Notes: generated by a model from the letters alone, not told the origin. 64,000 bases of DNA from Mesostigma viride (GCA_009746045.1 RPFO01000104.1:2200448-2264447), one strand, 5' to 3'; shown: positions 21,625-33,350, numbered from the stretch's first letter. Numbers and translations are program-made.

Positions 21625-21889
21625 TTGGGAGCGCGCAGGGCGTGACGCCCAAAAACCGGGCGGCCAATCAAATGCGAGGATTTGCGAGAATGGGTTCGAG
21701 CTCAACCCCTTCAATTGCCAGCGCCGCGCCGCCCCGGGTCTGCGTGCCGAACTCTTGTGGAGTTGGATCAGCAGGACCCTGGACCTGGGCCGGGCAGGAC
21801 CAGGGCTGTCCGGGGCCGTCCGGCCGTCCGGGCCCGTGGAAAGATCCAAACTCAGTGTGAAGATCCAAACATTGATGCTGTCACGACTC

Positions 21890-23280
21890 ACGAGTCAAAT
21901 TCCCACACCTCATTGACCTCAACTCCTTCGGACCCGCGGGAATAAACTTTCCGGGTAAATGGGTATTTTTTATTAGCCAATAGGAATATCGGTAGGTTAA
22001 GAGGTACCACGTATCGACCAGCTGGTTACCCGCGGGAATAAACTCAACTCAACTCAACTCAACACCTGACACCGGTCGTTGCTTAGTTGTTGTTGTTGAC
22101 GTTGTTGAATGTTGACGCCGACGCCGCACACGGGCACCAGAGATTTTTTTTTCAGCGGTACCCCAGCTGCACCAGAGAATCTTTCTGCGGTACCCTGCAA
22201 CGTTACTGGGTACTTTCCCGAGTTTGTGACACTACTTGTACGCAGTGTAGAGCGGGCCTTTGTACGCACGCCTTTGACCTGACACGCGAGGTCCCGCGCG
22301 CATCGTTACCAAAATCTGACACGTTATTCTACGTGTATCGGGTAAGTGGGTATTTTATCAGGCGGAGCCAATTTTCGGAAGAACCGTCAGGTTCGCCAGA
22401 ATTGGCGAAGCTTATAAGGCCGTACACGTGAGAAAACATAGGAATAGGGGATGAAAATCCGTCAATCCATCCATACATACATCCATCCATACATACATCC
22501 ACCGAATTTGTCCCGAATTTGCAAGCATAAGGGTGAGGTTCTTCCGAAAATTGGCTCCGCCGTAGAGTTTCAACGGGCAAGTTGCAAACACGCACGTTAC
22601 TTGATTATCCAATTATAATTGGACCAGAGGGCATAGATGTAAAATCTGGCCATGATTTATTACCAGTTTTACCACCACGTGCCATGGTATGAGCTCACGA
22701 TGTCTTCAGTCGAGCAACAGATCTGTGCAAATAGCAACAGAACTGTGTGAGCAAATATGAAATGTACGGAAGTTGTGAACCAGAAGTCCAGAACACCGTT
22801 CTAGTTAGGTTCTAGTTAGACTTCCGGGGCGAATTTGGGCAGCTGTTGTCAGCACCGTTGTTTGCAGTGGATCTGAGCGGCTGAAATCAGATCCCGCCCA
22901 TCGAACGGAGCATTTTTCTGACCCAAGTTCAGCAAACACTGCCAAAAGTCTTTGGGAATGCGGATCCGCGAGTCAAAAAAGCTGCTCTAGGGCGTGTAAG
23001 GTTCAAAAACTGGGCATGGCCGACTGCGTTTCTCACCAGACCATATTCACGAAGTAAATGGCCCGAGGTGACTGTCCAACAGATTAGAACCTCCATTCGA
23101 AGGCGTGGAGATACACTTGACTCCGCCTCGATCGAGACGCGAGTCCAAAGTGTCTGCATTGCGATGGCCTGCGCTCTGGAATAGCTGTCCGGCAAGGAAA
23201 CGTCTGCTAATAATTCAAAAGTAAAGTAGTACTGTACTCGAGCTCTCCTCTTTCTTCAATTTTCAAGAAGTTGCATATAC
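21890..23280. other. Intergenic region between H2B and the channel gene
   Basis: Contains CAACT repeats (22038-22062), a TTG run near 22085-22105, CATC/CATA microsatellite (22470-22502) and the 25-bp inverted repeat listed separately. No coding frame is convincing. Channel promoter elements are not obvious. Confidence 0.4.
22361..22561. repeat. 25-bp perfect inverted repeat, 151-bp spacer
   Basis: GGCGGAGCCAATTTTCGGAA plus GAACC at 22361-22385 is exactly inverted at 22537-22561. No TSD flanks it (left TCA, right GTA), so it could be a MITE that lost its TSD or a structured RNA or hairpin. Confidence 0.8.
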
Positions 23281-23289
23281 ACCAGCATA

Positions 23290-26200
23290 ATGGGGCTCGC
23301 GGGCTTTATCTCAGCGGTAGTGCTCAACGGCAGCATTGCCGGTGTAGTTCTGATCATATATGCAATTTTGAGGAGATTGGACAGCCAATCACATGTCTAT
23401 TTTCCTAAGCAGAAAGAAGCTGGTGAAGACACAAAGCGGGCTCAAAAACAAAGCTTGCTAAAATGGGCGGAAGAGATGCTCAGGACGGATGAGGAAGAAG
23501 TAAGGAAAACCATGGGTTTGGACGGAGTGTCCTTTATCCGCATGTTCCGATTCGGGGTCGAGTTCTTCATATTCGCGACCATCATATGTATCGGCATCAT
23601 CATCCCCGTCAATGTCACGGACGAAGGTGTCGAGGTATGTTTCTCTGCTCGCGCCTCCCCACTCCAACTTCAGTCCACGGGTAAGCATCTGGCAGTGTTC
23701 CAGCCTGCACCGCCTCTTAACGACGCGGTGTTGTCGGACGAGTAGGAAATGGAAATCTTCTCGGGATGGCTGATTAATCATTTGTCTGTTTGTTTCTTTG
23801 TTTAAAGGATCAGAGATTGCCCCTCTTGCCTAGCTTGACTGTATCCACCTTTCCAGGCGTCTCAAGCCCGAATTCGATCACCTCAGGCACTAGGGCGCTA
23901 ACTAGCATGCTGCAGACACTCCGATTATCAATCCGCGTCTCATATTGGCCACGCGGTTGCAGTTTCATACATGTTCGATAGACTTTGCATTCACTCTGCT
24001 TCAATGACTCTTTCTTTTATCATTTTCTACGTATGTCAGATGTATCTTCTCACAAAGTCTAGGATAGATGGCGTGGCCTCGTTCTGCAGCAGCAGCCGTG
24101 GGTCATTCCCGAGATTGCTCCCATCCCGGCAGACCACCCATGATCAAGCACGGCTCCCTGGTGGCATCTATGCTTGCAGCACATTGCCCCGCCGGCACTT
24201 TGGTTGTGCCAGGCATGATTGCACGCCCATTCCTCGTAGCTTCCATGCCACTGCACAACTTGTATCCTGCCACCCACACATCGCACCCCTCCACCCCACG
24301 CACTCCCACGCTATCTCTCTCTATATTTATCTGCCTGCCTGCCTGCCCGCCCGCCCGCCCGCCCGCCCGCCCGCCCGCCCCGCCCCGCCCACCCCGCCCG
24401 CCCACCCCGCCCGCCAGCCAGCCAATACAGACGGCATCTCTCTTTTCCCAAACCACCACCAAGCTTGCTCCCTCACGCATTGATTCCCTCCCCCCACCCC
24501 CGCCCCCCTTCCCCCTTCCCTCTCCATCCCTCTCCGCCCGACCCTACCCTGTCTTTGCTTACATGCTCCCCTACCATTCCCATTCCGGTCCCACCCCCGC
24601 CCTTCCTTCCCCACACCCCCAGATCACCAACCGCGAGCTGACCACCCCGCCGCCACCACCCCTCTTCGTTGAGCCGGACAACTGCACATGCGCGTGCTTT
24701 GACGAGATCTGCCCTGCGCCCGAGTCCAACAGCACCAAAAACAGCACGGCTGAGGTCATCCTCCTCGACGACTTTGACAAGCTGTCCATGTCCAACATCC
24801 GCAAGGACTCCGAGCGCCTGTGGGCGCACTTCTTCTGCACGTGGCTGCTCACCCTGGCCGCCTTTTACCTCCTCCACAAGTACTACAAGCTGTACGTGGC
24901 CGACCGGCTCAAGGAGCGCTGCGACCCGAACGCGGCCGTTGAGTCTTATTCCATCTATGTCACCGACATGCCCAAGGAGATATTGGCCAAATCTGACGAC
25001 ACCGACGGCGAGCTGGCGGCCTATTTCAGGAGCCTCTACGGGAACAAGTACGTAGACTCGGTCGCGTGCCGGAACTACGCCGCGCTCGTGAAGCTCGTGG
25101 GCAAGTTGCGTGTTATGGAAGCGAAGCTCGAGAAGGCGCAGTGGGTGCTGGAGAACAAGAAGGAGACGCCGCAGCACAAGACCAAAGCGCTCGGGCTGTG
25201 CGGGCCCAAGGTGGACTCGATCCCGTACTGGGAGGAGGAGATCACGAAGATGAAGGGGAAGATCGCGGAGGAGTACGTGGTCGTTGTTGGGGAGAAGAAG
25301 AAGACGCCCGCCGGGTTCGTCACGTTCAGCGCGCGGGCGACCGCGTCGGTCGCCGCGCAGACGATCCACAACGCGGACGTGTACAGCTGGCGCACTGACG
25401 TCGCGCCGGAGCCGAGGGACGTGCACTGGCCCAACGTGCACTTGCGGTGGGTTGGGGGGAACCAGGTTTTCTGTGCGGGGGGGGGGGGGGGGGGGGTTGA
25501 AGGGATGAGGGCATGGCCGAACGTGCACTTGAGGTAGGTGGGCGGAAGGAAGGGGGGCTGGGGTAGGACAGGGGGCAGGGGCGTGCATGACAGGAGGGTG
25601 GAAGTGGGGAGGGAAAAAAAAGTTTATTTGACTGCGTGTAGGTGTGTTGCAGGCAGGGGCAGGGGCAGGGTTCGCGGTGGGGGAAGGGGAGAGACTGGAG
25701 GTGAGTGGTCCTTGTTGGCTCTCCTCTCATGGGTGAGTGGGAGGGGAAGAGCCAGAAGAGGGAGGGGGGGAAGGGGCGAGCGAGCGAGGGAGGGAGGGAG
25801 GGAGGGAGGGAGGGAGGGGGAGGGAGGGAGGAGGGAGGGAGGGAGGGAGGGAGGGAGGGAGGAGGGAGGGAGGGAGGGAGGGAGGGAGGGAGGGAGGGAG
25901 GGAGGGAGGGAGGGAGGGAGGAGGGAGGGAGGGAGGGAGGGAGGGAGGGAGGGAGGGAGGGAGGGAGGGAGGGAGGGAGGGAGGGAGGGACGGAGGGACG
26001 GAGGGACGGAGGGACGGAGGGACGGAGGGACGGAGGGACGGAGGGACGGAGGGACGGAGGGACGGAGGGACGGAGGGACGGAGGGACGGAGGGACAGAGG
26101 GACGGAGGGACGGAGGGACGGAGGCACGGAGGGACGGAGGCACGGAGGGGCGGAGAGACGGAGGGGCGGAGGCACGGAGGGGCGGAGAGACGGAGGGGTC

Positions 26201-29200
26201 GAGGGGCGCGGAGGGGCGGAGAAATGGAGGGAGGGAGGGAGGGAGGGAGGGAGGGAGGGAGGAGGGAGGGACGGAGGGACGGAGGGACGGAGGGACGGAG
26301 GGACGGAGGGACGGAGGGACGGAGGGACGGAGGGACGGAGGGACGGAGGGACGGAGGGACGGAGGGACGGAGGGACGGAGGGACGGAGGGACGGAGGGAC
26401 GGAGGGACGGAGGGACGGGGGACGGGGACGGACGGGGGGACGGGGACGGGGGGACGGGGACGGGGGGACGGGGGACGGGGGACGGGGGACGGGGGACGGG
26501 GGGACGGGGGGACGGGGGGACGGGGGGACGGGGAGACGGGGGGGCGGGGGGACGGGGGGACGGGGGGACGGAGTCAGGCAAGTCCAGCAAAGGCAATGAA
26601 AGAGACTGCACTCGGACAGGCGTAGACCCCCGTTGGTGTGCGGACAAGGATGCAGATCCACTCTCTCAGCGGTTCCTTTGTTTCTTTCTCGTGCTGTACC
26701 CCGTTGATCCCCCCCACCCCCTTCCCCTCCCCGTTTTTGCTCCCCATTGCCCACCCATGCCCTGTTATGCAGGTTCCAAGTTGCCCAAGTATATGTACAT
26801 TTCTTTCCCGCTCATTCCGTGATTGCCACCCCATGCTCATTCCCTGGCCGCCACCTCACACTTTTGTTCTGTGATCCTCGGATGATTCTCTCCTGGGCCG
26901 CCACATGGCAGGTACCTGGAGCGCACCACGCGCATGAAGATGGGCGCTGTCTTCCTGTTCTTGCTTGTCATTTTCTTCATGGTGCCCATCGCCTTCATCG
27001 CGGGGCTGAGCACGCTGGACAACCTGCGCAAGGCGATGCCCTTTATCGACACCATCCTCATCAAGTGCGTGCGCTTATATACTGTAGTAACCGCTACAGT
27101 GACCGCTGTACTGACCACTGGCATAGATAGGGGCTGAGCATGCTAAACAACCTGCGCAAGAAGATGCCGCTCATCGACACCATCCTCATCAAGTGCGCGC
27201 GCTAACCTCCTGCAGCAATACGGTCCGATATCTTTTGGCTCCCGACTGTGCTAATTTCCACAACGACCCCTGTTGATGCTGGCCCCTCAGTCATGTTGGT
27301 TCCCCTTCTCATTCATGCTTCTCCCTCATTGTAGCGGATTCTTCCCCCCACAGCGACGCCTGCGGGTGTCTGTTGCCCTGAGGCTTGCGCTGATCCTCTC
27401 ATTACTTTTGCTCGAACAATGTGTTGTCCACTTGTTCGTGCGGATCCTTACAGTGACACCGTCAAGGGCATCGTGGAGGGCATCCTCCCCACACTCGCAC
27501 TCCTCATATTCATGGCCTTCCTGCCGGCCATCTGTGTCGCCCTTGCCAAGGTAGACGGCTACCCCTCCCTCTCCACGATCGACCGCGCGGCCTTCTCCAA
27601 GCTCTACTGGTTTGTCGCTGTCAACATCTGGTTTGGCCAGATCGCGGGCGGCAGCATCCTTAACAAGATTGAGGAGATCACGGAGAACGTGAGCGACCTG
27701 CCCCGCATCCTGGGCCAGGCGATACCGACAACCGCGACCTTCTTCATCGACTTCACGCTGCTCAAGACGCTGGGCGTGCTGCCCATGGAGGTGCGGGGGG
27801 GGGGGGGGGGTTCGACATAGCTTTGATACTAGCATCGGTTAATTGCATGGATTAATCAGCCCTTCATGCTGCTCAGGATGCTGGGCGCTGGGTGTGCTCC
27901 CTTTGGAGGTGGGTTGGGGCGTTGATTTCGCTCGTTAGGCGTCACTAGTGTCACTCACGCAATGGGATCAGTCTCATCAAGTAATGGGATTAGTTAACCG
28001 CTACTAGTATCAGTCACGCAAGGGGATTAGCCGGCCCTGCACGACGCTCAGGACGCTCGGTGCGCGGGGCGTGGAGCTTGGTCGGGCCGCGGATGATGGA
28101 GCCACGAGCAAGGAAGGGGGTATAGTGTTTTCGTGGGTTTCGTGTCCTGCCACTATCGTGGGTGTGAGTGCGGGGGAGGGGCGCAATGGGCATAATCACA
28201 AGTATGTAGGGTTACTGTACTCATCAACGTGATTATTTGTTTCTATGTTATTATTACTGGCACTAAGTAATTATAATTAGCAGGTGGGAATATCCACACC
28301 TGATATGTCTAGGCTTCCCGAAGGCGGCCCCCCAGAGGGACCAGATTGCCTAGTTCTGGGCTGACTACTTGCCCCCTGTGCCTGTGTTACTACATGGGTG
28401 CCTGTGTTTGTGCGTGCGCGTGAATAACAAGCCCTCCTCATCGGCCTCGCCATCATCCGTCACGCACATGTCACTGTTCCGACGTTACTCCGTGGATGTG
28501 GGGGTCATGTGTGTGCGTGGGCTCGCTTATTGGGCGAACCTCATCGGCCCTGCCATCACATCTGGGATCAAGCTCACTTCACGGGTTCAGCTCACTCAGT
28601 TCACCGTATGTATATATATATATATATATTTTTCTTCAGGGTTCTTCTTCTTTTCCGGATTTTCCTTGTGTTGCATGCCCCTCTCACCTCTGTAACTTAT
28701 CATTCTCAATGAATATATATATATATTAAAAATTATAAGTGCTTACATCAGAGTGAAGGCACCCAATTAAACATAAACAAAGCCAACGCTAACAAGAGAT
28801 ACCACGACAAAATAACTGCAGCCGGCATGGGACACTCGATCCACACCTCGGAATGAAGCAAAACAGCAGGTATATATACACCTGGTCCTATTCTACTGTG
28901 TGCAATGTGCGGCTCTTCCCTGGCTTATCTCTTCGCGGTCGCAGGCACTCCTGATCGGCCCCGTCATCGTTTCCAAGATCAAGCTGAAGTTCCTGGCCAA
29001 GACAGAAAAGGAGATTGCCGCCGTCTGGGCACCCACGCCCTTTGCCTACGTGAAACACGCATCCAACACAATGCTCTTCTTCCTGCTGGTGAGGGACGCG
29101 GTCCCTTGGCACTGTTGTGTAATGCTGGCATTTTGGTGTAGGATGCAATTAGGCGCTCTGTCATGTCGTGTAAAGGACGTGTCCAACAACAATGCTCCTC

Positions 29201-30469
29201 TTCCTGCGGGTGAGTGGCGCACGCTGGCGAAATCAGTCACCTAGCACTGTGGTTTAATAGAGAGTTCTAGCTTGGTCCTTGATTTCGTTTTCACATTCAC
29301 TTTGGCATCAACGTTCCTGTGCTCCCCGGTCTGATAACGATCTTCCATCTATCTCAATCTTTAACTTCTAAATCCATTTCTCACATGTACCTTAAGTTTA
29401 TGTGGGCCATTATATCTATGTCTACCTTCATCGCTCTTCTCTTCATCCTCTTTCCCCCCCCCCGCAGGGCTTTGTCTACTCGGTCATCAACCCGATCATC
29501 ACGCCGCTGACGCTGCTCCACTTTGTGCTTGGTCTCATCGTCTGGAAGAATCAGGTGAGGCGACGAGTGCCGTAGGCAGTGCAATCGTGATGACAAAGGA
29601 ATTAGGTGAGACGACGAGTGCTGCAGGCAGTGCAATCGTGATGACAAAGGAGTCAGGTGAGGCGAGGAGTGCTGTAGGCAGTGCAGCAGCAATGCTAGAA
29701 GCTTGCCCTGCCCCCCACCCCCCGGCCCCCCTGATACCCTTTGATACCAGGGTAGTAGCTTGGTAGCTACTACCAGGTAACATTACGTTGACTCCCACTT
29801 CACGTCACGGGCATGTGCTCGATTGCCTCCCCCCCCCCCCGTGCCTACACTTGCTGCCCCTTATACCTTTGTGCTCATGACCACGCCACCCAGTATCTGG
29901 TGCCTGACATGATGCTGTCCCCATCGCACCCGTGGCTCTGTCGCATCCCCAGCTGCTGCCGATGGTTGCCCCCTCCTAGCCCGTGTGCCCACGTTTGCCT
30001 CCTCTCCTGTTGTGTGCCTACGATTTTTCTTTGCCTGTGGTCCTCCCCCCTATCCCACCCCCGACTTTACCCCCTATTCCTTCCCCCAAACCCCCAGCTG
30101 CTGCGCGTGTACACGAACGTGTACAATGGCGGCGGCGCTCTGTGGCCGATGATCCACAAGCGCATCCTCGTCTCCTTGCTGCTCATGCAGTTGACCATGT
30201 GCGGCCTGTTCTTCATCAAGTACACGTCACAGCCGATTGCGGGCATCCTGACCATCCCCCAGTTCCCTCTCACCCTCATCTTCCACCTCTGGACCAAGGA
30301 GCGTTTTGAGGACACGGACGGTTACATCCCGCTGGATGTCGCCAAGCTTCTGGATGATGACGGTACGGAGCCCGCTGGCAAGCTTGTGGCGGCGTACCAA
30401 CCAGATTTCATGAAGGAGGCCGAAAACTACAAGCCGGTCCCTGTGGACGAGGTCAAGGAGGTGCCGTGA
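23290..30469 (+). CDS. OSCA/CSC1-type (DUF221) mechanosensitive cation channel
   Basis: Seven exons with GT-AG introns and matching phases: 23290-23634, 24623-25446, 26912-27064, 27454-27790, 28945-29088, 29468-29554 and 30098-30469, giving about 753 residues, normal for the family. OSCA/CSC1 proteins are membrane channels opened by hyperosmotic or membrane stretch and pass calcium. N-terminal membrane segments ([57 protein letters not shown]) are followed by the cytosolic domain ([27 protein letters not shown]). The DUF221/RSN1_7TM core then starts at [20 protein letters not shown] and includes [13 protein letters not shown] and [20 protein letters not shown]. The start ATG is the first in frame. 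Introns are 372 to 1465 bp. Intron 2 holds microsatellites, and five introns hold decayed exon-end copies. The gene appears intact. Confidence 0.88.
25510..25548 (+). repeat. Decayed copy of the exon 2 end plus donor, in intron 2
   Basis: CATGGCCGAACGTGCACTTG followed by AGGTAGGTGGG copies the end of exon 2 (CTGGCCCAACGTGCACTTGC, then GGTGGGTTGGG) about 85 bp downstream, including the splice donor. Confidence 0.8.
25790..26575 (+). repeat. (GGGA)n, (GGGACGGA)n and (GGGGGAC)n microsatellites in intron 2
   Basis: Three successive polypurine-rich arrays within intron 2 of the channel gene: GGGA to about 25988, GGGACGGA to about 26420 with an interruption at 26130-26270, then GGGGGAC to about 26572. 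The long frames here are repeat artefacts. Confidence 0.95.
27131..27203 (+). repeat. Decayed copy of the exon 3 end plus donor, in intron 3
   Basis: GGGCTGAGCATGCTAAACAA and the following sequence to CATCAAGTGCGCGCGCT copy 27003-27077. The copy still reads [20 protein letters not shown] in frame and keeps the AA|GTGCG donor. It is preceded by TAGATAG, so an alternative 3' piece of the exon is conceivable. Confidence 0.9.
27848..27916 (+). repeat. Decayed copy of the exon 4 end plus donor, in intron 4
   Basis: CTTCATGCTGCTCAGGATGC, then TGGGCG...GGAGGTGGG copies CTTCACGCTGCTCAAGACGC and the GGAG|GTGCGG donor at 27750-27797. A second, more diverged copy lies at 28022-28085 (CGACGCTCAGGACGCTCGG, then GTGGAGCTTGGTCGG). 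Confidence 0.8.
28433..28592 (+). repeat. Two decayed copies of the exon 5 start, in intron 4
   Basis: CTCCTCATCGGCCTCGCCAT (28436 on) and CTCATCGGCCCTGCCATCAC, then GGGATCAAGCTCACTTC (28539 on), both resemble the start of the true exon (CTCCTGATCGGCCCCGTCAT, then AAGATCAAGCTGAAGTTC at 28948). Neither has a usable acceptor or open frame. Confidence 0.7.
29168..29221 (+). repeat. Decayed copy of the exon 5 end plus donor, in intron 5
   Basis: GTGTCCAACAACAATGCTCC, then TCTTCCTGCGG|GTGAGT copies GCATCCAACACAATGCTCTT and its CTG|GTGAGG donor at 29060-29094. Confidence 0.85.
29551..29690 (+). repeat. Triplicated donor region of exon 6, in intron 6
   Basis: Three ~54-bp tandem units beginning ATCAGGTGAGGCGACGAGTG, ATTAGGTGAGACGACGAGTG and GTCAGGTGAGGCGAGGAGTG. 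The first contains the real exon 6 donor (CAG|GTGAGG), and the third repeats a full consensus donor. Confidence 0.85.
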
Positions 30470-30689
30470 GGGGTTCCGCGATGCCGCAGGGAAGAACGCG
30501 TGCGGAGAGATCCCACTAGTTGCATCATCTTGTGTTATTATCGTGTTAAAGTTTTTATTTTATTTTGGAGAATCGAAGAGTGTATGCTCAGGATCCTGGC
30601 TGCTCAGGACCCCGGCTGCTCAGGACCCTGACTGTTTATTGAGAGAGCTGACAATCAATGTGTGCACCCAGTTTCAAGAAACTGGATGG

Positions 30690-30800
30690 AGGTGACGGTC
30701 TCGGCGCGAATTTTTTGGCGCTGATAAAAATTGTGGTTCCCGTCTGTACCGTGAAAAGGTGGTGCACAGTGTGCGCACCCTTATCGGAGATGGCCGCAGT
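30690..30800 (+). repeat. Copy of a ~100-bp GC-palindrome repeat
   Basis: TCGGCGCGAATTTTTTGGCG, a TACCGTGAAAAG word and GGTGCACAGTGTGCGCACC recur at 33236-33350 and partly at 13999-14056. This copy lies in the 3' flank of the channel gene. Confidence 0.55.
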
Positions 30801-31107
30801 GGACGTGATTCCAGGCAAAAATAGATAAGAATAGCATATGAAATGGAGAAAAAGTGCATGCATCTAAAAGATTATCGTTGTGGTGTTGTTGTTTTTTAAA
30901 GTGGACTTTGCGTGTTTTGCACTGTCAAACATTTTATTGATGACCATCACTACAGGGGTCCTATATGCATATTTTGTCGCGAGAATGAGGAGGGGTGCCC
31001 CATCAGCCATTTTGCTCGTTCGGGTGCCATCCCCGTCGTTCCAATTTAGGACAGGGAGGGGCCTCTTGGTTAGCCCAAAATGGGTTTCGTCGGCCAGATG
31101 TGGGAAA

Positions 31108-31278
31108 GTAAGTACTTGCGTGTCATGCGCATGGGCATGCCACGGAGTACTATGCTAATCTCACTAGAAAAATAATTACAAAAAAGTTTCAAATATATCG
31201 ATCATCTGCATCATGCCCCAACCATATAATCGTGTAGTACTAAGTAAGTACTTGCGTGTCTTGCGCATGGGCATGCCA
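31108..31278 (-). mobile_element. Two LINE 3' end fragments of the (TTAC)n-tail subfamily
   Basis: The block TAAGTACTTGCGTGTCATGC, then GCATGCCACGGAGTACTATG matches the 3' end at 15690-15830. A second partial copy at 31241-31278 stops exactly where plus-strand RT sequence begins. Confidence 0.65.
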
Positions 31279-32640
31279 CGGATGGTCATCAAAGCCTTCG
31301 ATTCGGTTTTCTGGCCTGCGCTTTGGGACATCCTCGAGTTGTTCCGGATCCCCCGCCCCCTGATTGCTGTCATCCGCAACCTGTATGAAGGGTCCACCAC
31401 TTCGGTGCGCACTTCTTACGGGACCACGCCCCCATGCCCTTTACAGAAGGGTGTGTGGCAGGGCTGCGTGCTGTCGCCCTACCTGTTCATTATTGTTGTC
31501 GAATACGTAATGATTCAGGCGCGCTTGAGCGATTTGCCCGCATCGTGGGCAGGGAACCAGGAGTGCAGGTTGCTAACAAATTCTGGCATGGCGGTGCGGA
31601 CACGGAGATTCGGCTAGCAGACATCATTTACGCAGACGACACCACCCTCTTCGAGGACACTGAGCACGTGCAGACATGGCTTGACTGCCTGGCTCTCGAG
31701 GCCCGTGCAGTGGGGCTTGAGGTCAGCAAGAAGACAGAGGCCCTGGCGGTAGGGCTCACCAACCCAGCGCCGCCCCTCTATCTCCTAGACGGCTCTCGAG
31801 TCCTGTATCGGGACCGCGTTAAGCTGCTGGGCAGCCTGCTCCCTAGCTGCGAGGTTGATGTGGACCACCGCATCTCCCTCGCCTGGCACGCTTTACGCCA
31901 GTACCGGGCCCTGTGGCGCAAGCCCCTGGGCAAGATCGAGAAACAGGACCTGTTCAAGGTCCTCGTCCTTCCTGTTCTCACGTATGGCGCCGAGACGTGG
32001 ACCCTCACCGCCGACCTGGCCCGCAAGCTGGACGGCGCGGTCACCAGCATGCTGCGTTCCATTTTCAGAGTAGGATATGCTGCTCATGTCCGCAATGAGG
32101 ACCTGTACCAGGGCATGCCCTATATCACCAGCACAATTAAGCAACGCCGCCTGCAGCTAGTAGGGCACCTAGCTCGCACCAACCAGGTAGACACCTCACG
32201 TGGCCCCCCCGCAGGACTGCGACCAGCCCAGCCTGGCCGGCACCTCCTGACGTGGGCTGGGCCCATTGATGTTAGACGCCGCAAGGCCCGCACCTTCAAG
32301 GAACAGCTAGTAGAGGACATGGGGGGCCTAGGCCTCTCCGTGATTTGGAAGAAGATGATGGACAAGGCCAAGTGGGCCCAGGTCATAGAGGACAACGAGC
32401 CCCCCCCAGTGGGGAAGCGCCCGCGTGTGCAATCCCGCGGGAGGCACGCTAGATAGCTCCCCCTAGGGCAGCGTGCGGCTGCCTAGATAGATGTTGTAGT
32501 TAGTAGATAGATGTAGTATGTAGCCAATGTAGATAGATTAGACCGGTAGGAATGTGTGCACCCATCCATCCATCCATCGGGGTTAATGCTCCGTGACTCC
32601 CCAACGGGAGCACGAGTCTAATTAATTAATTAATTAATTA
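31279..32640 (+). pseudogene. LINE ORF2 (RT) with intact C-terminus, 3' UTR, hairpin and (TTAA)n tail
   Basis: Starts inside the RT domain (VIKAFDSVFWPALWDILELF) and runs through GVWQGCVLSPYLF, a frameshift near 31500-31530, IIYADDTTLFEDTEHVQTWL (YADD motif), KVLVLPVLTYGAETW and QPGRHLLTWAGP to a stop at 32456. The 3' UTR contains (CATC)n and ends in GCTCCGTGACTCCCCAACGG, then GAGC and a TTAA tail at 32616-32642. The copy is 5'-truncated with one clear frameshift. It is the best view of the ORF2 C-terminus in the window. Confidence 0.85.
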
Positions 32641-33033
32641 ATGCCACGGAGTACTGTGCTATATAATCTCATTAGAAAATAGAAAAATAATTACACGAAA
32701 GTTACAAATATATCGTCTGCATCATGCCCCAACACCATATAGTCAGATGTAGATTAGATAGGCTTAGCCTTTGCAAGTGGCCCACGCGCATGTGCGCCCA
32801 TAATGCCTGGCCCCCATGGATGCTGCTTTCAGTATTTAGCCGCGCCCAGCCTACAATGGGACCTCCCATGGATGATGCATTAAGAATTTAGCCATGCGAT
32901 GCCTATGCAGGGAGTTACTCTCTGCTGAGATGCCATGTGTACACCAGCTATAGCCTAGCCACATACCCTCCACCCCATATGTCATGCAGGCCTTCTAGGC
33001 CCTCTCCTTAAGCCCCCCCTGGGTGCCTGTGCT
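32641..33033. mobile_element. Mosaic of LINE 3' UTR pieces
   Basis: 32641-32745 is a minus-strand (TTAC)-subfamily end (GCCACGGAGTACTGTGC). 32750-33033 is plus-strand 3' UTR (GCGCATGTGCGCCCATAATG..., GTGCCTGTGCTT), homologous to 35140-35400 inverted. Confidence 0.55.
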
Positions 33034-33036
33034 TGT

Positions 33037-33230
33037 TAATTAATTAATTAATTAAAATCATAGCTCCGTTGGGAGCATATGTAACACATAGCCCTGAGAA
33101 AGGGGCATCTATGGGTTTGTAATACAATCAGGGCTACAACCTGCAGGTGGAGGATGTACAACTGTCACCTGCTCTGGGTGCACAAGGTGCACCTGCACCG
33201 CCATGATGGTTCATGCCCAGGCTCGGCGCG
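33037..33230 (-). mobile_element. LINE 3' end with GCTCC/GGAGC hairpin
   Basis: Minus-strand 3' UTR ending in GCTCCCAACGGAGC (33063-33076) and a TTAA tail. The outer hairpin pair is G-C instead of the A-T seen in most copies, a compensatory change. Confidence 0.75.
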
Positions 33231-33235
33231 GCGAA

Positions 33236-33350
33236 TGCTGACTCGGCGCGGCGAATATTTTCCGCGCCAAAAAAATTCCGCGGTACCCTCCGTACCGTGA
33301 AAAGTGGGTGCACGGTGCGCGCACCCCTTGCGGAAGTGGCCATGGCGACT
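33236..33350 (+). repeat. Copy of the GC-palindrome repeat
   Basis: TCGGCGCGGCGAATATTTTC, TACCGTGAAAAGTGGGTGCA and GGTGCGCGCACC, as at 30690-30800. The end (GTGGCCATGGCGAC) also matches 14020-14056 inverted. Confidence 0.55.

Noticed and set aside
24068-25537. 489-residue frame as a separate gene
   Set aside because: Only 24623-25446 is coding. The 5' part is intron 1 with (CCGC)n read by chance in the same frame, and the 3' part is intron 2.
25538-26822. Long Arg/Glu/Gly and Pro/Ser frames on both strands
   Set aside because: They lie over microsatellites in intron 2 of the channel gene.
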